Origin: Thiomargarita sp. | GTDB lineage: Bacteria; Pseudomonadota; Gammaproteobacteria; Beggiatoales; Beggiatoaceae | NCBI GenBank assembly: GCA_020721025.1 | Contig: DYNO01000112.1 | Coordinates: forward strand, 1-10,960 | Direction: 5' to 3' | DNA length: 10,960 bases | Shown: positions 4,682-10,960 of the stretch, piece after piece | How the letters are laid out: every line of letters starts with the position of its first letter | Position numbering within the stretch: position 1 is the stretch's first letter | Notes under the pieces: model-generated | Told to the model about the DNA's origin: nothing | Seen by the model: the letters and a program-made list of their open reading frames with translations, nothing else | Databases searched by the model: none | Position numbers and translations under genes: made by a program

Positions 4682-6379
4682 TTAATCTCTAGGATACTCA
4701 CCATCAGTCCAGCACTGTAAAGTACAGCCGACAGGCTTGCTACATCCGCCCACCCTGTTCCATTCGCCACCTCTGAAAGTTTCGCAAGTTTGGGTGAATT
4801 TAGTTTCTTCTGATGGTGAATAGCCTGTAGCCCAGCAAAAACATAAACCAGGATGTAACTCCGTCCCGTAACTTCTACATAAATCACGCAATCCATAACA
4901 ATATTCAGTATTATTAGTGGGTTTACTACATATTTTCTCAGGGTCTAACAAACTCTTCACTCCTTCGTCAACCAATCTTAAACCAACAGCTTGAGCGCAT
5001 TCCGACACGTTGGGTGGAGCAAAGCAAGATTGAACATCCAACAAAATAGAGTTTGCATTGTTCAAATGTTGTAAACAACTTCCTTCGCCTCCAATTGGGC
5101 ATGTTCCCGTACTGCCACCACATGAACCATCATTCTTCTTAATGGATTCTTCTAATTTAGCAATGCCATTCAAAACTACAGAACCGCACGCCCAATATGC
5201 TAAAGGAATCGCCAATCCTCCAGTCAATACCGCTTCAGCCGTTGCTGCTCCACATGACACAATAGACAATATCTGAGATACACCCCAAACCAAATTTTCA
5301 ACTTGTCTGCAAAGTTCTCCAACTTTCTTCTTGCAATCACTACTTGTTGACGAACCTGTGCTACCGGAGGAAGAAGGTACATCACTATTCTCTATTGGTT
5401 GTGGAGATTCGGCATATTGTTGAATAGCTTCAGCACCTTTTTGAATATCATCAAGTGGCATCGGTACAAAAGTTTGATTGTCAATAATACCATCCGAACG
5501 GCGGTGAGTTGCAGTTGCCCCTCTGTTAGAGTGATTACTGTATTCAATTCTACTCCCGTCCGGAAACTCCATTGCAGTAGGCAAGTAATCTTTATCTAGG
5601 ATGATAATAACGCTTTTGCTCGGATCGGTTTGCGAAGTGAGAGAAAGTCTATCAATATTGATCAAACGCCCTTGACTGTCTTTCTTACCAAAAATACCTA
5701 TTGATTCCTTTCCATTTGTCGCAATCAATCCCAATTCGGTGCTCGGACTGGTGACATGAGAGATTTGAATAGGAGCAAAAGAAGACGTGGCAGAATTGGG
5801 AGGTATATTTGTCACAATAATCGGTATTGAAGAATAAATAATCGAACCGTCCGCCAACCGATAGCCAATGAATATATAACTTACATTCTTGACTGCCTCT
5901 GGGATTAACGTTCCAATGTCCACAGATATTTCTGAAGTCAATGTCACATTACGCTTAAACGGACGGTCAGCTAATTGATTCAGCCACACCGTTGGCTCAT
6001 TGTATAAATCCACAGTAGAACGTTCGCCAAACTCATCCAGTGTACGATAAACCGTATCCACCCCGCCATCAAACGGTTCATTCGGTTCTACGCCAACGAC
6101 CACGAGTAAATCTGCTTGTTTACCCACATCTGACGGAGAAATTTGAATACTGCCTTGCAGATTGATGACAGCATTAGAATTGACAGTGATACTGGCTTGA
6201 TGATTAACGCCATTGAGCGCAGCTCCACCTGTGAAAGTGGTTGTTGTAGTAGAAAATTGTCCAGCACCATCGATCATTCTTCCCGTCCCCAAACTGGGCA
6301 AAGCGAAAGCAACGGAAATATGCAACCATAGCAAGAACAAAAGGATTAACTGATTTTGTAGAGGATACCGCGCGCGCAT
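4682..6379 (-). CDS. Secreted protein of unknown function with Cys-rich C-terminal half
   Basis: The ATG at 6379 follows a strong ribosome site (AAGGAGG, 4 nt away). The 565-aa product starts with a signal peptide, cleaved near FALP (about residue 26). Residues 27-330 contain no cysteine and look beta-rich, with a segment YIFIGYRLADGSIIYSSIP (168-186) and LPTAMEFPDGSRIEYSN (266-282). A Ser-rich linker (332-347) follows. Residues 349-556 hold 18 cysteines, including a hydrophobic stretch (364-405) and a terminal knot-like run with CFCWATGY, GGCSKPVGC and LQCW. An even number of Cys in an exported protein suggests disulfides. I do not recognise the family; an extracellular or surface role is inferred. 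The stop is 3 bp from R4, so the original C terminus may have been affected. Confidence 0.8.
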   Translation of the reverse strand: MRARYPLQNQLILLFLLWLHISVAFALPSLGTGRMIDGAGQFSTTTTTFTGGAALNGVNHQASITVNSNAVINLQGSIQISPSDVGKQADLLVVVGVEPNEPFDGGVDTVYRTLDEFGERSTVDLYNEPTVWLNQLADRPFKRNVTLTSEISVDIGTLIPEAVKNVSYIFIGYRLADGSIIYSSIPIIVTNIPPNSATSSFAPIQISHVTSPSTELGLIATNGKESIGIFGKKDSQGRLINIDRLSLTSQTDPSKSVIIILDKDYLPTAMEFPDGSRIEYSNHSNRGATATHRRSDGIIDNQTFVPMPLDDIQKGAEAIQQYAESPQPIENSDVPSSSGSTGSSTSSDCKKKVGELCRQVENLVWGVSQILSIVSCGAATAEAVLTGGLAIPLAYWACGSVVLNGIAKLEESIKKNDGSCGGSTGTCPIGGEGSCLQHLNNANSILLDVQSCFAPPNVSECAQAVGLRLVDEGVKSLLDPEKICSKPTNNTEYCYGLRDLCRSYGTELHPGLCFCWATGYSPSEETKFTQTCETFRGGEWNRVGGCSKPVGCTLQCWTDGEYPRD

Positions 6380-6383
6380 AAAG

Positions 6384-6423
6384 CCTCCTTGTGGTAAAAG
6401 TATGCGACAATTTAATTATAGCA
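6384..6423 (-). promoter_or_regulatory. Extended -10 promoter and ribosome site of the secreted-protein gene
   Basis: On the minus strand TGCTATAAT (6415-6423) is a perfect extended -10 element, which can work without a good -35; none is obvious. Transcription would start near 6408, giving a leader of about 30 nt. That leader contains AAGGAGG (6384-6390), 4 nt before the ATG at 6379. This is the clearest expression signal in the window. Confidence 0.6.
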
Positions 6424-6510
6424 GGCTTTTTATCGCACCCCTTACACTTACTTTAATTTAGTGCGAGCATTCAATGTTTCTTAGCAAACTCTTCCCGTAA
6501 CTCATCATTT

Positions 6511-6744
6511 TCAAAGTTTGTTTGCAAGATTTACCTCATTATCTTCTTGAATCATCTGGACAATAGAATCTACCGTCAAATGTGCTTGCCATTGGGTGCG
6601 TTCCTTAGTGTAATCACCCATGCCCGGATCAAACGATTGAATAAACTGAATAAAACCAACAATTCCCAATTCCCTAATCAAAACGGTGTAGGCTAATTGT
6701 TGAATCTCACGATCCGTCTTTAATTCTAATTTAGGAATGTTCAT
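6511..6744 (-). CDS. Orphan homologue of the PIN-module antitoxin
   Basis: The ATG at 6744 has a GAGAG ribosome site 7 nt upstream and overlaps an upstream TGA as ATGA; a TTG at 6765 would lie inside the toxin remnant. The 77-residue protein contains VLIRELGIVGFIQFIQSFDP, GMGDYTKERTQWQ and LTVDSIVQMIQ, matching the 69-aa gene at 3817-4026 along most of its length. The coupled toxin is reduced to its last codons, so this gene stands alone. Immediately past its stop another frame reads NFENDELREEFAKKH, so the C terminus may have been altered by a frameshift. It lies 131 bp upstream of the secreted-protein gene, which has its own promoter. Confidence 0.7.
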   Translation of the reverse strand: MNIPKLELKTDREIQQLAYTVLIRELGIVGFIQFIQSFDPGMGDYTKERTQWQAHLTVDSIVQMIQEDNEVNLANKL

Positions 6745-6815
6745 TGAGTCACTCTCTGTAACCAAGTTAAAGGATTTGCAATTTCAATCTCAAGATTCGT
6801 AATCAATTCAGACTG
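6741..6815 (-). pseudogene. C-terminal remnant of a PIN-type toxin
   Basis: Twenty-four codons without a start, reading SELITNLEIEIANPLTWLQRV and then TQ and TGA, precede the orphan antitoxin and overlap it by ATGA, exactly as the PIN gene at 4023 overlaps its partner. The residues resemble the end of that PIN protein: LDILETHVLSPLQLLEALKL against NLEIEIANPLTWLQRV share E..(V/I).(S/N)PL..L. A stop codon and an inverted repeat lie directly upstream, so the rest of the toxin is gone. The short length limits certainty. Confidence 0.5.
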
Positions 6816-6830
6816 TTAGTGAGTTTTTGG

Positions 6831-6865
6831 GTTGCCCACCGTCTTCGTGAAATTTGATGGGCAAC
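6831..6865. repeat. Inverted repeat between the Lon fragment and the toxin remnant
   Basis: GTTGCCCA at 6831-6838 and TGGGCAAC at 6858-6865 form a perfect 8-bp stem with a 19-nt loop. It starts 10 bp past the Lon-fragment stop (minus strand) and sits where the toxin remnant is cut off. There is no T-run. It could be a short dispersed palindrome that marks the deletion junction, or a hairpin that ends transcription. Confidence 0.5.
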
Positions 6866-6874
6866 GACTTAATT

Positions 6875-7129
6875 TCAAACTGCCCCGCCCCACAAAATCT
6901 CAGCCACTTCAGGATATTGCATCACAAAACGCACCGTCACGCCTTCCTTGATGTAATCGGGCAAATCGTCAAAATCTCGCTTATTCGCATGAGGCAAAAT
7001 CAAATCGTAAATTTTCACCCGCCGCGCTGCAATCGCCTTTTCACGAATCCCGCCCACTGGCAACACCTGCCCGGTCAAGGTCAATTCACAGGGCAGCGCA
7101 GTGATAAATACAACCGTTGGTAAAGTCAT
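6875..7129 (-). CDS. Lon (S16) protease C-terminal fragment, probable gene remnant
   Basis: The 84-residue product matches only the last part of the Lon proteolytic domain: LTLTGQVLPVGGIREKAIAA, then LILPHANKRDFDDLPDYIKEG and VRFVMQYPEVAEIL. The catalytic Lys of the Ser-Lys dyad lies in GGIREK (K31). The catalytic Ser and the whole AAA+ part are missing; Lon is normally near 800 residues. No protease activity is expected. Unusually for a remnant it begins with ATG preceded by AAGGGA at 5 nt and has an extended -10 promoter nearby, so a small protein could be made. It may be all that is left of a Lon-like gene carried by the accessory region. Confidence 0.7.
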   Translation of the reverse strand: MTLPTVVFITALPCELTLTGQVLPVGGIREKAIAARRVKIYDLILPHANKRDFDDLPDYIKEGVTVRFVMQYPEVAEILWGGAV

Positions 7130-7160
7130 CGGATTCCCTTGCGATTATTTTCTCAGCCAA

Positions 7161-7169
7161 ATCATAGCA
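7161..7169 (-). promoter_or_regulatory. Candidate extended -10 promoter before the Lon fragment
   Basis: TGCTATGAT on the minus strand matches the extended -10 consensus with one change and lies about 30 bp upstream of the ATG at 7129; the leader would contain AAGGGA. No clear -35 is seen. Confidence 0.35.
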
Positions 7170-7251
7170 GAAAATCCTTGCATGAGGAATAGAAGCGAAA
7201 GACTGTTCGAGGGTTGTGACTTGGTTGAATAGGACTGAGTCATGAGTGGAA

Positions 7252-10200
7252 TTAGACTTTATCTATCGGATATTGCTGAAATAAATAATCCAGCCACAAA
7301 TTGTTCAGCACGTCTTGCAGCTTATTTTGTCGCAACCGCTCATGAATGTTCGCAATATCAATCATTTCCAGCGGCTGATTGTGCCACGAACACGCAAACA
7401 CCGCCTTGGTGCGTTTTCCCGTCGTAGGATCAATTTGCCACTGCAAACACTGCGCGCACACCCCTTTCAACATACATTGCATGGTACTAAACACAGAACC
7501 AATAAATTGGGTTTCTGGCAAAAATGCGTCACGTAGCACAGTTTGTCGAGCCGTTTGAATTTGTTGCAATAAATAACTACCGCCCAACACCAACACCCGC
7601 TGCACCTGCGACAATGGGATAGCGACGCGCCCCAATTTCCCCGCCGCATATTGACGCAACACCTCAACAAATTCTCCCGTCACAGCAATATCTTGCGCCC
7701 GATTCACCGGCATTGGCAAACCCTGCGCGCTGATCCACACCACAGCATCGGTCGCTTGTTCGATAACCGATTGATCATAAATCTCCTCTGCATCACGCAA
7801 GGTCGCCACATACAACACTCGATTTCCCGCCTGTCGCAATGCCCTTCCCACCGCTTGAATATCCACCATTGCAATCGTGCCACCAATTATCATAATAGTT
7901 TCAGGAACATGCGCGCTTACCTTGGTTTTAACTCCCGTAGGACCCATCAATGCCACTGCTTCCCCGGCTCGAAATGTCGCACACAACCGGGAACTCACCC
8001 CTTGTTCTAAAACAATCAACGATAACAATCCCTTAGCAGGATTTACCGCAGCCGCCAACATCGCCATTCCTTCTGTTTGCAAACGAGTATGATGTACCAT
8101 CGGTGCAGTGGTTTCAAAATTTTGGAGGCGGAAAAATTGTCCCGGTTGAAACTTTTTCGCTGCTTGGGGCGCGTGCACTGTCAATTGCACAATATTTGGA
8201 CTCAAACGTTCGATTTTCTCTAAGGTTGCAGTAAACAAAGTGGTCATTTTTGCGCGAAACAGTGCATATTCTTGCAAGTCACCGGTCTGCTGTGTTCTCT
8301 CGCCAAGTGATTGAATAATTTTAGGATAAATTCGTTTTGCCGATGCCACAGCTTTCACCACACTGCCATGAAAAACAGGATGTGTATCACCTAAAAAACT
8401 CACTCGCCGCCCATGTTGTGCATAAGAGGTAAAAGCCCCAAATTCTTCACTTTTACAATGGGGAACTTTGGGGGCTGGGATAAGTTGTTCAGCGGTTTCG
8501 GTAAACGGTTGATATTCAAACCCTATACGCTGAAAAGTGCCACGATGTTCAAATTCATAAGCAATATTCGGTTTTGCCCCAGTTGCAACAAAAATAGAAT
8601 GCGCTGCCAACTCCATTTCCTGCCCGGTGGCTTGCCACTTCCCCGTTACATCTTGCTGAAGTTGTTGACAAACCAATGATTTAACTTGCCCGTCATGGTC
8701 TAATCTCGCTGCGGTCGGCTCCAAGCCCTCGGCATACAAAATTCCCTCCTCCAATGCCTTGATCACTTCCTCATGATTACGCAGATACGCCGGTGATTGC
8801 CGCATCGAACGCCGATACGCCACCGTGACCCCACCCCAATGACGCAATAATTTTTGCACGTCAGCGACACGATTTTGTTGTTTTGCCAACTCCCGTTCTT
8901 CCGCTAACTCTTGGTAATGTCTCAGAAATTCATGCAAGCTGTCTTCAGAAACTTCATCTAAATAGGCGTGCACCTGTTCTTTGCCAAAAAAGTGAATTAA
9001 TTGCGTATAACGGTGCGCGATTTTTTCAATTTGTAGCAAATAATAGGCTTGTACTTCCGTCGCGGTATCAATCCCTGTCAAACCTCCGCCAATTACGACC
9101 GCAGGTAAACGCACTTGCAGACTGCTTAAACTATTTTCTTTTGCCGCGCCCGTGAGTTGCAATGTCATCAAGAAATCATTGGCTTGTCGCATACCCGACG
9201 CAAGGCTATTTTCTATCGGCAAGGCTTGAGGTAATCCCGCACCCACCGCGATGGCGAGATGGTCAAATCCCAATTCCCATGCGTCTTCGACTGTCACCGT
9301 ACCACCGAAGCGGACATTGCCAAATACTTGAAAATGGGTGCGACGGGACAGCGTTAAGTAAATGAGTTTTAAGAAATTTTTATCCCAACGTACTGTAATT
9401 CCATATTCTGCCACCCCACCAAATCCCATCACCACCCGCTGTTCTAAATTTTCTGTCAGTTGAGCATAGTCCCGAATTGGTTGATGAATCAAAGAGTTCG
9501 CCAACGGTTCAATTTTTAATCCATCCATCCCCACCACCGCGCAACCTTCCATCAGTAAATGATGAGCAAGGGTAAATCCAGCAGGTCCTTGACCAAAAAT
9601 TAAGACTTTCAAGCTGTTATATGGTTTCACCAACCACTGAGTTTGTCGTAGCGGATTCCAACGAGTGAGTAAATCATAAATTTCCACACCGTATGGTAAC
9701 GCCAAGACATCGAGCAAGATGCGCGTTTCTATCTGAGGAATGTTGACAGGTTGTTGTTTTTGATAAATACATGCCTTCATACAATCATTACAAATTCGAT
9801 GCCCAGTGATCGGGCACATCGGATTGTCAATCATAATAATTGCAAGCGGTGCAATCACATAGCCTTCCCGCTTCATGACGTGCATTTCTGAAATTTTTTC
9901 TTCTAACGGGCAGCCGGTCAATAAATTGCCCAAAGGATCAGTTTTCAGCCCAAATTCTGGCGCGTCCTTTTTATTGGGAAAACCTTGAGCGCAAAAATCT
10001 CCATGATGATCATGACAATAGACGCAATAATGCACTTCATTTTGCACTTCACGGCTCGTCATACGCGCGTCAGTGAGTTGAAATCCCGTGCGTTGTCGTC
10101 GAGTTTCATCGCGCCCTTCTAAACGCCCGTCAGCGGTGGTTTGGGTTGGCACAAGTTGGCGGTGATCCGTTTGTTGTGGTAATTGAAAACTCACCCAATT

Positions 10201-10779
10201 TTTCACCATCGCTTGCCCGGTAGAAGTGCGAAATGCTTGAATGCACCATTGTGTCAACTTCTCGATTTCATTGGGAAAATTTTTCTCATCGCTGAGATAA
10301 TGTGCTCCTAAATACGCAATCGCCAATTCGAGGTCATCTATCGCCACATCGCGCAAATTTCCCATCCGGTCGAATTCCACCTTTGCCAATTCTGACTGCA
10401 ACCATTGGTGCAAATTTTCAAATTCTTCCAAAGTTTCTGATTGCTTCAATCGCCGCCGCGCCCGCCGTAACACAAACCACTTTTTGAATGTTTGCACCGG
10501 ACTATTCGCGAGAAAATTGCGTCGCACGGTGTTAACTTCTGCTGTAATTTCAAATAATTGGCTGATGAATTGTTCTAAAATCGGCGCGCAATCAAGCAAC
10601 AGCTCACTGACCTGTTCAGCATTGAATTGTTGTCCTTGTCGATATGATTGGAGATTTTTGGATAATTTCGGATTAAACTGTTGTAATTTAATCAAAAATT
10701 GTTGATCAAGTTGGGCGAGGCTGTCGGGTTGAAAAAGTTGCTGAAAGGTGAAGCCGTTGAATGCGGGATGTGTGGACAT
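7252..10779 (-). CDS. Multidomain FAD/Fe-S NAD(P) oxidoreductase (GltD/NfnB-like plus PyrK/NfnA-like fusion)
   Basis: A single 1175-aa protein joins two redox modules usually found as separate subunits. Residues 1-245 are a helical region I cannot assign. Two Cys clusters follow: C252/C255/C263 with C290, and C322/C330/C333/C337, suited to Fe-S centres as in GltD-type proteins. A two-dinucleotide flavoprotein comes next: FAD site FGQGPAG (395-401), NAD(P) site IGGGLTGID (563-571), ATGAKPN (732-738) and the FAD-closing LGDTHP plus GSVVKAVASAK (796-815). Residues 842-1135 resemble a ferredoxin-reductase unit: FQPGQFFRL, a GPTG segment, IIGGTIA and a [2Fe-2S] motif C1102-x5-C1108-x2-C1111 with C1130. 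It should move electrons between NAD(P)H and Fe-S carriers, perhaps in a cytoplasmic complex; the partner is unknown. The ATG has no clear ribosome site. Confidence 0.85.
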   Translation of the reverse strand: MSTHPAFNGFTFQQLFQPDSLAQLDQQFLIKLQQFNPKLSKNLQSYRQGQQFNAEQVSELLLDCAPILEQFISQLFEITAEVNTVRRNFLANSPVQTFKKWFVLRRARRRLKQSETLEEFENLHQWLQSELAKVEFDRMGNLRDVAIDDLELAIAYLGAHYLSDEKNFPNEIEKLTQWCIQAFRTSTGQAMVKNWVSFQLPQQTDHRQLVPTQTTADGRLEGRDETRRQRTGFQLTDARMTSREVQNEVHYCVYCHDHHGDFCAQGFPNKKDAPEFGLKTDPLGNLLTGCPLEEKISEMHVMKREGYVIAPLAIIMIDNPMCPITGHRICNDCMKACIYQKQQPVNIPQIETRILLDVLALPYGVEIYDLLTRWNPLRQTQWLVKPYNSLKVLIFGQGPAGFTLAHHLLMEGCAVVGMDGLKIEPLANSLIHQPIRDYAQLTENLEQRVVMGFGGVAEYGITVRWDKNFLKLIYLTLSRRTHFQVFGNVRFGGTVTVEDAWELGFDHLAIAVGAGLPQALPIENSLASGMRQANDFLMTLQLTGAAKENSLSSLQVRLPAVVIGGGLTGIDTATEVQAYYLLQIEKIAHRYTQLIHFFGKEQVHAYLDEVSEDSLHEFLRHYQELAEERELAKQQNRVADVQKLLRHWGGVTVAYRRSMRQSPAYLRNHEEVIKALEEGILYAEGLEPTAARLDHDGQVKSLVCQQLQQDVTGKWQATGQEMELAAHSIFVATGAKPNIAYEFEHRGTFQRIGFEYQPFTETAEQLIPAPKVPHCKSEEFGAFTSYAQHGRRVSFLGDTHPVFHGSVVKAVASAKRIYPKIIQSLGERTQQTGDLQEYALFRAKMTTLFTATLEKIERLSPNIVQLTVHAPQAAKKFQPGQFFRLQNFETTAPMVHHTRLQTEGMAMLAAAVNPAKGLLSLIVLEQGVSSRLCATFRAGEAVALMGPTGVKTKVSAHVPETIMIIGGTIAMVDIQAVGRALRQAGNRVLYVATLRDAEEIYDQSVIEQATDAVVWISAQGLPMPVNRAQDIAVTGEFVEVLRQYAAGKLGRVAIPLSQVQRVLVLGGSYLLQQIQTARQTVLRDAFLPETQFIGSVFSTMQCMLKGVCAQCLQWQIDPTTGKRTKAVFACSWHNQPLEMIDIANIHERLRQNKLQDVLNNLWLDYLFQQYPIDKV
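7256..7392 (-). repeat. Oxidoreductase 3' end, copy shared with 2048-2184 (direct repeat)
   Basis: This 137-bp stretch is the functional copy of the duplicated tail. It runs from the last [2Fe-2S] cysteine codon to the Val codon before the TAA. The other copy lies 5.2 kb away in the same orientation with seven substitutions and no gaps. Together they bracket the TA array, the secreted protein, the orphan antitoxin and the Lon fragment. Confidence 0.88.
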
Positions 10780-10870
10780 AGTGGTCGTGGGTGAGTTGGG
10801 TGTAGCTAAATAGCAGATTTTATGGACAATCGCTTAGAAAGTTTTAAGATTTTGTTTCAATTGTTGACGA

Positions 10871-10899
10871 ATCATATAGTTGTAACAAATTTATTTCAT
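10871..10899 (-). promoter_or_regulatory. Candidate promoter of the oxidoreductase
   Basis: On the minus strand ATGAAA (10894-10899), a 17-bp spacer and TATGAT (10871-10876) resemble a sigma-70 promoter (four and five matches of six), giving a leader of roughly 85 nt. The rest of 10780-10960 holds no gene that I can support; a CATTCCCACG stretch near the edge resembles a half of common dispersed palindromes. Confidence 0.3.
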
Positions 10900-10960
10900 T
10901 ATGAATTTTCTCATTCCCACGTCGGCGCATCAAAGCCATTGACTTAAGGAAAAATAGGCA

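Noticed and set aside
4594..4896. Minus-strand frame ending in the CLLR tail, like brnA
   Set aside because: It overlaps the secreted-protein gene in another frame and ends in R4; the upper part shows no family features, so it is a shadow plus repeat.
10780..10960. Short minus-strand frame (MALMRRRGNEKIHNE...) near the right edge
   Set aside because: About 31 codons, no ribosome site and no recognisable family; part of it looks like a dispersed palindrome half.

Overview
The window looks like a chromosomal stretch from an AT-leaning gammaproteobacterium. The lytic transglycosylase pair mltB-rlpA, a large redox flavoprotein, several toxin-antitoxin (TA) modules and many dispersed palindromic repeats resemble Beggiatoaceae/Thiotrichales genomes. 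That placement is inference from gene content and style; no marker gene fixes it.

Layout. The left edge (3-400) holds the C-terminal end of an IS200/IS605-type TnpB nuclease, followed by a structured 3' region that fits an omega RNA. Next, on the minus strand, come the cell-wall genes mltB and rlpA (416-1874), which overlap by 14 bp. All remaining genes are also on the minus strand. From 2044 to 4678 there is a compact array: a duplicated tail of the big oxidoreductase, then three TA modules (PIN toxin plus a 55-aa partner; a deleted brnT plus brnA; PIN toxin plus a 69-aa partner). A composite palindromic repeat in constant orientation separates the modules (R0 fragment, R1, R2, R3, R4). A secreted protein of unknown function follows (4682-6379), with a Cys-free N-terminal half and 18 cysteines in its last 220 residues. 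After it come an orphan antitoxin homologue with only the last codons of its toxin left (6511-6815) and a C-terminal Lon protease fragment (6875-7129). The right part (7252-10779) is one 1175-aa oxidoreductase. It combines an N-terminal domain with two Cys clusters, a GltD/NfnB-like FAD-NAD(P) unit and a PyrK/NfnA-like FNR unit with a C-terminal [2Fe-2S] motif.

Main interpretation. The last 137 bp of the oxidoreductase coding sequence (7256-7392) recur at 2048-2184 in the same orientation, 130/137 identical. Of the seven differences four are silent and three conservative, and the identity stops at the stop codon. The 5.1 kb between them contains nearly everything accessory in the window. This is what remains when an island enters the 3' end of a gene, brings a replacement tail and displaces the old one. 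No integrase is visible, so this is a hypothesis. Within the island, each TA operon has its 3' end against or inside one repeat and its 5' end close to the next. The result is a cassette-like pattern with two partly decayed modules and one antitoxin whose C terminus is encoded by a repeat.

The TA modules would encode RNases held by co-translated partners. MltB and RlpA act on peptidoglycan, and the oxidoreductase should pass electrons between NAD(P)H, flavins and Fe-S centres.
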